A stretch of 64,000 bases of DNA, from NCBI RefSeq assembly GCF_003315205.1, contig NZ_QNRR01000002.1:776881-840880 (forward strand). Direction: 5' to 3'. The stretch is from Roseimicrobium gellanilyticum (GTDB lineage: Bacteria > Verrucomicrobiota > Verrucomicrobiia > Verrucomicrobiales > Verrucomicrobiaceae). Positions 58,821 through 64,000 of the stretch are shown piece after piece. The number at the start of each line of letters is the position of its first letter. The stretch's first letter is position 1. The notes below the pieces were generated by a model. The model was not told the origin of the DNA and made no database searches. It was given only the letters and a program-made list of their open reading frames with translations. The position numbers and the translations under genes were made by a program.

Positions 58821-59147
58821 CTACTTCTCTGCAGCTTCTTCAATCACCGGCTCTTTCTCCCACTCACGCATGCGGCGGTCAATGAGAAAGGGGCCGAACG
58901 GCAGCAACGAGGCGATGAATACCAGCGCGCTGCGTCCGAAGGACCAACTGGTGGACATCATGACGCGCAGCAGGGCGAAGCAGAAGAGCACAAAGAGCAG
59001 GCCGTGGATCCAGCCGACCACCTTCACAGCCATGGGCATGCCGGCCATGTACTTCAAGGGCATGGCGATGCCAAGCAGGATGAGAAAGGACACACCCTCA
59101 ACAAGGGCGATGTGACGAAGGGGAGTGACAGGGTGGGAGTTCCTCAT
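58821..59147 (-). CDS. DUF3817 family membrane protein
   Basis: The 108-residue protein has three membrane helices: LRHIALVEGVSFLILLGIAMPLKYM, VKVVGWIHGLLFVLFCFALLRV and GRSALVFIASLLPFGPFLIDR. The stretches RHIALVEGVSFLILL and VGWIHGLLFV are typical of the DUF3817 family, whose function is not known. An acidic C-terminal tail follows (EKEPVIEEAAEK). The ATG at 59147 is chosen over 59213, where the extension looks non-coding. It is a single-gene unit between pbpC and an MFS gene. Confidence 0.9.
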   Translation of the reverse strand: MRNSHPVTPLRHIALVEGVSFLILLGIAMPLKYMAGMPMAVKVVGWIHGLLFVLFCFALLRVMMSTSWSFGRSALVFIASLLPFGPFLIDRRMREWEKEPVIEEAAEK

Positions 59148-59312
59148 AGGGGCTTGTAAAATACGCAGTGAACTGTGCCCCCATTTCGAGTGGAGGAGGT
59201 GTTCAGGGAGCATTCTTCATTCCGCAAGATTGAGAGGGAATCAACTTCTCAGTGCCCGGTGGCATCTGGGAGACGAATTCCTTATGGTCGTTGTCACTTT
59301 ATTTTCTTTCGC

Positions 59313-60560
59313 ATGCCGCCTGCGTCCAAGCCCATCCGCGCTCTTTTGTTGCTCTTGCTCACGTACGTGGGTTTCATCAGCCTGGGATTGCCGGATGGCA
59401 TGCTCGGAGTCGCTTGGCCATCCATGCGGGCGCAGTTCGATTTGCCCCTTGATGCAGTCAGCGCCGTGCTGGTGGTGTTCATCGCAGGCTATCTCATCTC
59501 GACCCTCTCAAGCGGCTGGCTGCTGGCGCGGATGAATGTGGGCATGCTGCTGGCGCTGAGTGGTGCGGCCACAGCGGTGGGACTCATTGGCTATGCCACA
59601 GCTCCAGCATGGGCCGTGATCGTGGCCCTGTCGTTCATTTCGGGTCTCGGCGCGGGAGCCATCGATACCGGTCTCAACACGTATGCGGCGATGAACTACA
59701 GCGCGCGCACCATGAACTGGCTGCATGCATGCTACGGTCTCGGTGCCGCCTCTGGTCCGGTGCTGCTCACCAGCATTCTTGCAAGTGGCGCACCTTGGCA
59801 GCGTGGGTACTTCTGGGTGGGCATTGGTGAAGTGGTGCTGGTGGCTTGCTTCCTCGCCACGCTGTCCTGGTGGCCGAAGGCGTCTGGCACAGCGCATGCC
59901 GAGCAGACACAGGAAACAGCAGCGACACAGCCGCCGGCCACTTTGTGGAGCACGCTAAGACTGCGGACCGTGTGGCTGGGCATTGCGACCTTCTTCATCT
60001 ACACGGGAACAGAGGCAGCCGTGGGGACATGGGCATACACGTTCCTCACGGGACATCATGGCGTGGCACCGGACAGGGCTGGGAATTGGACTGCGGCTTA
60101 TTGGGGCTCGCTTACGGTAGGGCGCATCGCGGCGGGACTCATTGCAGGAAAGTTCACGCCACGAGCGCTCATCCTCGGAGGTGCGTGGATCATTGTCATG
60201 GGGGCCGTGCTGATAGTGTCAGGACTTGGCGCCACCCTGACCATTGTGGGCATCATGTTCATCGGCTTTGGCTGCGCGCCCATTTTCCCCTCGCTGATTT
60301 CGACCACTCCCAATCGTGTGCCACTCCAGCACACCGCAAACGCGGTTGGGTATCAGATTGCCGCAGCTACGCTGGGCATCGCGCTGGTGCCGTCGTTCGT
60401 CGGATTCCTCGGGCGCGTGCAAGGGTTGCAGGTGATCCCGGTGGCGTGGTTCGTCGCTGCGGCTGCACTGCTGGTGCTGTTGATGATGCTTTTGCGCTTC
60501 TCCCCGAATCCATCACTCATCGAGACACGCACTGCATCCGGCACCCCGAGCACTCCATGA
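59313..60560 (+). CDS. MFS transporter (fucose-permease-like)
   Basis: The 415-residue protein has twelve membrane helices in two bundles separated by a Gln/Thr-rich loop near residue 200. LTYVGFISLGLPDGMLGVAWPSMR and SGLGAGAIDTGLNTYAAMNYS recall the sugar-transporting FucP/'GlcP' group. It starts MPPASKPIRALLLLL, and 46 upstream codons in frame are not used. Its stop overlaps the start of the next gene in an ATGA, so the transporter is translationally coupled to the metallo-beta-lactamase-fold protein. The substrate is unknown; a sugar or glycoside is likely. Confidence 0.92.
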   Translation: MPPASKPIRALLLLLLTYVGFISLGLPDGMLGVAWPSMRAQFDLPLDAVSAVLVVFIAGYLISTLSSGWLLARMNVGMLLALSGAATAVGLIGYATAPAWAVIVALSFISGLGAGAIDTGLNTYAAMNYSARTMNWLHACYGLGAASGPVLLTSILASGAPWQRGYFWVGIGEVVLVACFLATLSWWPKASGTAHAEQTQETAATQPPATLWSTLRLRTVWLGIATFFIYTGTEAAVGTWAYTFLTGHHGVAPDRAGNWTAAYWGSLTVGRIAAGLIAGKFTPRALILGGAWIIVMGAVLIVSGLGATLTIVGIMFIGFGCAPIFPSLISTTPNRVPLQHTANAVGYQIAAATLGIALVPSFVGFLGRVQGLQVIPVAWFVAAAALLVLLMMLLRFSPNPSLIETRTASGTPSTP

Positions 60561-61510
60561 AATCCAAGAGACCTGCTTCCTCTTCCTCACGCCGTCGATT
60601 TCTCCTTGGCACGCCCGCCGCGATTGGTCTGGCACACATTGCACGTACTCCTTCCGTGAGCGCACAGGATAAACCCTCCGTATCGCCAGCGCCTTCCGGC
60701 AAGGCGCACTACATCTGCGTCACCTGCGGCATTCAATTTGCGGAAACAGAGGCCGCGCCCAAGGAGTGTCCGATCTGCCAGGATGAAAGGCAGTATGTGG
60801 GACTCAATGGCCAGGAATGGACCACGCTCGATACCATGCGGCGCGGAGGATGGAAGAACATCTTCAAGGAACAGGAGCCAAATATCATCGGCATCGGCGC
60901 TGAGCCAAAGATTGGAATCGGCCAGCGTGCGCTGCTGGTACGCACACCCAAGGGCAATATCCTGTGGGACTGCATCAGCTACCTGGATGACGAGGCGATT
61001 CGTGAGGTGAAGAAACTGGGAGGCATCTCAGCCATTGCCATCTCCCACCCACACTACTATACGGCGATGGTGGAGTGGAGCCGCGCCTTTGGTGGTGTAC
61101 CGATTCACCTGCATGAAGCCGACAAGCAATGGGTGCTGCGGCCGGATCCGGCCATCCAGTTCTGGAAAGGAGAAACCAAATCCCTGGGTGATGGCCTCAC
61201 GCTCATCAACACGGGCGGTCACTTCGATGGCTTCCAGGTGTTGCACTGGCGGGATGGTGCGGAAGGGAAGGGCGTGCTCCTGGCCGGAGATCAACCTCAG
61301 GTGGTTTCGGATCGGCGTTGGGTGAGCTTCATGTACAGCTATCCCAACTACATCCCGCTCAACAAGCCAGCCATTGAACGCATCGTGAAGGCGCTGGATC
61401 CGTTCGAGTACGATCGCATCTATGGCGCCTTCTGGCCGGGTGTAGTGGCGAAGGACGGGAAGGGGGCGGTGAAGAGATCCGCTGAAAGATATCTCAAGGC
61501 GATTGTGTGA
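60557..61510 (+). CDS. Exported zinc-ribbon plus metallo-beta-lactamase-fold protein
   Basis: The 317-residue protein begins MKSKRPASSSSRRRFLLGTP, a Tat-type signal with three arginines. A rubredoxin-like zinc ribbon follows (YICVTCGIQFAETEAAPKECPICQ: CxxC and CxxC). The rest is a metallo-beta-lactamase fold: ISAIAISHPHYYTAMVEWSRAF in place of the HxHxDH site, then TGGHFDGFQVLHW and LLAGDQPQVVSDR. The Asp and third His of the classic motif are replaced by Tyr and Thr, so only part of the usual two-metal site remains. Its start overlaps the MFS gene by ATGA. The substrate is unknown. Confidence 0.85.
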   Translation: MKSKRPASSSSRRRFLLGTPAAIGLAHIARTPSVSAQDKPSVSPAPSGKAHYICVTCGIQFAETEAAPKECPICQDERQYVGLNGQEWTTLDTMRRGGWKNIFKEQEPNIIGIGAEPKIGIGQRALLVRTPKGNILWDCISYLDDEAIREVKKLGGISAIAISHPHYYTAMVEWSRAFGGVPIHLHEADKQWVLRPDPAIQFWKGETKSLGDGLTLINTGGHFDGFQVLHWRDGAEGKGVLLAGDQPQVVSDRRWVSFMYSYPNYIPLNKPAIERIVKALDPFEYDRIYGAFWPGVVAKDGKGAVKRSAERYLKAIV

Positions 61511-61578
61511 GTATCGCTCCCGACCTTGTTGATGTTAGAGCAGAGGACTCATAATCCCCTGGGTGGGGAGTTCCATTT

Positions 61579-62469
61579 TCACTTCTTCACCGTATCCACG
61601 GATGAAGTCGTGCTGCTGGCAGGATGCTCCTTGAAGAACTTTACGATCAGTGGCGGAGCATCTTGGAGGAACTGGTGGCCTCCGGGATGGATGAGGCTCA
61701 CGAAGGGAGTACCGGTGAGTGAGGGGTAAGCAGTACCCACTTCATTCCACGCTTTTCCCTGAGATTCGCAGCCATTGAGTTTGCGCACGGCTTCCATGGT
61801 CTTCACCTGCCACTCATACTTCACCAGAGGATCCGTCTCGCCAGCGAGGTGCATCGCGGGCTTGGGCTTGAGTTTTGGCATGCTGAAAGGGGCGGCTGCG
61901 GCTGAAGGAGCCATCGCGGCAAAGACATCGCCACGCTCTGCCCACAGCATGTACGTGAATCCACCGCCATTCGAATGACCTGTGGAGTAGATGCGTTTGC
62001 TGTCGACCTTGTAGTCCGTCTTCAGCTTCGCGAGAACCGCATCGAAGAATTTGAGATCGCGGTTGCCCTCCAGCCCCTCGCGTCCCTGCCATCCGTTCTT
62101 CTTTCCCTCAGGATCCGTGAGCTGACCCTTGGTGGGCAGCCCCTGCATGTAGACCGAGATGGCTTCCGGCCACTCGTGGTAGATGCCGAAGCTGCGCGCC
62201 GCCTGCCTGGCATTACCACCATGACCATGGAAAACAAACACGACCGGGGTGGGTGATGATTTTGCCGATGCGGGAGCGTAGATCAGCGCCTCACGGGCTA
62301 CGCCCTCCACGGTGTAGGATGCCGCCCCCAGACTCTCTGGAAGCTGCAGGGCCTGCTGCAAGCGCTGACGGGCCGTTGGGGGCTCCGCTTCGACGTACAG
62401 TGATGAAGCCGCCAGCAGGGCCAGCAGCAGGCAGGTAACAGGGGAATAGCGAGTCCTGGGAAGTCTCAT
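61579..62469 (-). CDS. Exported PHB-depolymerase/LpqC-like esterase
   Basis: The 296-residue protein has a signal peptide (MRLPRTRYSPVTCLLLALLAASSLYVEA) and an alpha/beta-hydrolase domain. VFVFHGHGGNARQAA forms the oxyanion hole, IYSTGHSNGGGFTYML has the nucleophile Ser in GHSNGG, HLAGETDPLVKYEW has the probable acid and SLIHPGGHQFLQ has the catalytic His. Close families are polyhydroxybutyrate depolymerases and feruloyl/acetyl-xylan esterases (CE1-like). The start at 62469 is preferred because the signal peptide begins there; 82 upstream codons are not used. It is divergent from the acyltransferase gene. Confidence 0.9.
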   Translation of the reverse strand: MRLPRTRYSPVTCLLLALLAASSLYVEAEPPTARQRLQQALQLPESLGAASYTVEGVAREALIYAPASAKSSPTPVVFVFHGHGGNARQAARSFGIYHEWPEAISVYMQGLPTKGQLTDPEGKKNGWQGREGLEGNRDLKFFDAVLAKLKTDYKVDSKRIYSTGHSNGGGFTYMLWAERGDVFAAMAPSAAAAPFSMPKLKPKPAMHLAGETDPLVKYEWQVKTMEAVRKLNGCESQGKAWNEVGTAYPSLTGTPFVSLIHPGGHQFLQDAPPLIVKFFKEHPASSTTSSVDTVKK

Positions 62470-62625
62470 GACGGGTAACGATGCTGCTGAGGACGTGCAC
62501 CAAGTGATGAAGGTTACAAGCTTTGCAGAGCTAAGCACGATTTCCATTGGTGGCTGGAATAACTTGTGCCAGATCCAAACCGCAGAAATCCATCGTTTCA
62601 ATAGTTTCCTGGCAACAACTTCCCC

Positions 62626-64000
62626 ATGTCTCACAGCAAGTCCCGAGTGCGCTCCTTTTCTGTTTTGTGCGGCATTCTGGCAGTGTTGGTGGGACTCGTT
62701 ATTTTGCTTCAGCATTCGAGCGGGACTCTGGCTGCATGGACGGCCCGTATTGAAAATTCCAAACTGGAACCCGCGGACGGGGGAGCCTATGCCTGGTCGA
62801 TTCCGGCCAAGCTTCGCCAGACCGAGATTCCTACCTCCGTCCGTTTATTGGAAAATGGAGCGCCCCTGACTCAAGCTGCAACCAGCAATCAGGTGCGCGA
62901 AGGGGGCAGGGGACTATTCAGCATCAGCCTGAAGCAAGTCTGGTTGTCATCCACCGATGGTACAGACCCGAGACAGAACGGACGCAGGTACGAGGTCCAG
63001 GTTTCCCGCAATGTGCCCAAGCTCATGCTGACCACCGCCTGGATCCTGATCTTTTTGGGTGCTCTCTTTTTGACTCGCGGTCTCTGGGGCTTCTGGATCT
63101 GGAGTGCGTTATGGCCGGGAACAGCCCAGGCTGCCGCTCCACGTCCCAAGCCTGCCCGCGAATGGAGCTTGGATGCCATTCGTGGCATCGCGATCATGCT
63201 CGTCCTTTTCGCGCACGTGCCCTGGCCCAAAGGAGTGCCAGACTTCCCCAAGCCACTGCTCCTCATGTTCAATCGGGGAGGGTGGATGGGGGTGGACCTT
63301 TTCTTTGTACTGAGCGGTTATCTGATCTCGGGTCTCCTGCTGGAGGAGTGGCGGCAGAACGGCTCTGTAAGAGTGGGGCGCTTTCTGTATCGACGGGCAT
63401 GGAAGATCTATCCAGCACACTGGATTCTGATCCTGGCTACGGTGGTGGCAGCGACTTTTGTCCCGTTGCAGAGTGCGGAAGTATCCATCGATCGGATCAC
63501 CCATGAGCTTTTGTATCTCCAAAACTATCTGGGAGGTGTTTGGGGACACACGTGGAGCTTGGGTGTGGAGGAGCAGTTCTACCTGCTTCTGGCCTTCGCA
63601 TTTGCACTCGCAGTTTCCCAAAGGGCTCCCTCGAAAGATGGTGAAAACTTGCGCTGGCTCCCGCGACTCGCACTTTGCATCTGCCTGATCTGCCCGGCAC
63701 TCAGGATACTGAGATTTCTCCATGGCGGGCATTACGCGTACAACTACGCCGCCACCCATCTTCATGGTGATGCCTTGATGTGGGGTGTGCTGCTTAGATA
63801 TGCCCGACATGCTCGCCCAGATGTATTTGTCCGCTGGGCAGACAGGCTTCGCTGGTGGGGCCCTCCGGCAATCGCAGTGCTTTTGTCCCCGTGTTTTGCT
63901 TACGGCAGGAATGACTGGACCATGACCATCGGCCTGACCGCCGTGTCGCTGGCCACCTGTCTTCTCATCCTCACCTTGTATGGATGGCAGCAGAGACATG
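62626..64000 (+). CDS. Acyltransferase 3 family membrane protein, 5' part (runs off the window)
   Basis: From the ATG at 62626 the frame stays open to the window end (458 codons). A membrane helix (SVLCGILAVLVGLVILL) is followed by about 100 extracytoplasmic residues and a second helix (LMLTTAWILIFLGALFL), then an acyltransferase 3 domain. The domain starts SLDAIRGIAIMLVLFAHVPWP (conserved Asp-x-x-Arg-Gly and His) and contains GGWMGVDLFFVLSGYLISGLLL, RFLYRRAWKIYPAHW and GHTWSLGVEEQFYLLL. Such enzymes acetylate or otherwise acylate surface polysaccharides (OafA-like). The extra N-terminal domain is not usual for the family. The gene continues beyond 64000. Confidence 0.92.
   Translation, partial: MSHSKSRVRSFSVLCGILAVLVGLVILLQHSSGTLAAWTARIENSKLEPADGGAYAWSIPAKLRQTEIPTSVRLLENGAPLTQAATSNQVREGGRGLFSISLKQVWLSSTDGTDPRQNGRRYEVQVSRNVPKLMLTTAWILIFLGALFLTRGLWGFWIWSALWPGTAQAAAPRPKPAREWSLDAIRGIAIMLVLFAHVPWPKGVPDFPKPLLLMFNRGGWMGVDLFFVLSGYLISGLLLEEWRQNGSVRVGRFLYRRAWKIYPAHWILILATVVAATFVPLQSAEVSIDRITHELLYLQNYLGGVWGHTWSLGVEEQFYLLLAFAFALAVSQRAPSKDGENLRWLPRLALCICLICPALRILRFLHGGHYAYNYAATHLHGDALMWGVLLRYARHARPDVFVRWADRLRWWGPPAIAVLLSPCFAYGRNDWTMTIGLTAVSLATCLLILTLYGWQQRH

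Overview
The window is GC-rich chromosomal DNA, densely packed with genes on both strands. No phage, insertion sequence, integrase, CRISPR array or rRNA was seen. The gene content suggests a free-living, Gram-negative, heterotrophic bacterium of the Verrucomicrobia, most likely near Verrucomicrobium or Roseimicrobium. This placement is inference from gene families: a DUF1080 sugar hydrolase, Gfo/Idh/MocA oxidoreductases with Tat signals, several exported SGNH hydrolases, DUF6807, TIM-barrel sugar isomerases and large exported proteins of unknown function. No marker gene allows a firm assignment. Many starts lack a clear Shine-Dalgarno sequence, so several start choices rest on signal peptides, domain ends or stop/start overlaps.

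Layout. 1-4.2 kb: the 5' end of an unknown gene with a near-consensus promoter, a CsaA-like protein, a DUF1080 plus Gfo/Idh/MocA sugar-oxidation pair, a LysR regulator and tRNA-Ser(CGA). 4.3-10.8 kb: a K+-independent H+-pyrophosphatase, a pseudopilin, a VOC protein, and a minus-strand run (SRPBCC protein, SGNH hydrolase, fatty acid hydroxylase, a 50-residue membrane protein). 10.9-13.2 kb: a protein resembling an archaeo-eukaryotic primase with a PriL-type Fe-S C-terminus, translationally coupled to a TIM-barrel isomerase. 13.4-18.3 kb: topoisomerase IB with an SDR dehydrogenase, a glucose-fructose oxidoreductase-like protein and a VWA protein. 18.3-25.4 kb: two FKBP isomerases, RsgA, a GT2-GtrA fusion, a D-Ala-D-Ala dipeptidase and CstA. 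25.4-31.1 kb: repeats and hairpins, DUF6807, two SGNH hydrolases, a TPR membrane protein and a second TIM-barrel isomerase.

31.4-35.9 kb holds a single 1,477-residue protein: a P-loop ATPase, then about 640 residues of Pro/Ala-rich sequence and a small C-terminal domain. 35.9-40 kb: a fructosamine kinase/LMW phosphatase pair (probable protein deglycation), a CarH-like B12 photoreceptor regulator and an SpmA-SpmB fusion. 40-43.2 kb: an operon of three related exported proteins (coiled coil plus beta-sandwich, one with a degenerate nuclease-like domain). 43.3-47.5 kb: an FkbO/Hyg5-type chorismatase divergent from an MMPL exporter, which recalls aryl-polyene or xanthomonadin pigment loci. 47.5-50.4 kb: an HPP membrane protein, a CxxCH protein and a LOG-family enzyme. 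50.5-58.7 kb: an alpha-2-macroglobulin followed by penicillin-binding protein 1C. 58.8-64 kb: DUF3817, an MFS transporter coupled to a metallo-beta-lactamase-fold protein, an esterase and a truncated acyltransferase.

Two themes link the genes. One is oxidation and hydrolysis of sugars outside the cytoplasm (DUF1080, Gfo/Idh/MocA, TIM-barrel isomerases, SGNH esterases). The other is envelope building and protection (PBP1C, macroglobulin, dipeptidase, FKBPs, acyltransferase). The loci that look least described are the primase-like gene, the three-gene exported paralogue operon and the large ATPase.
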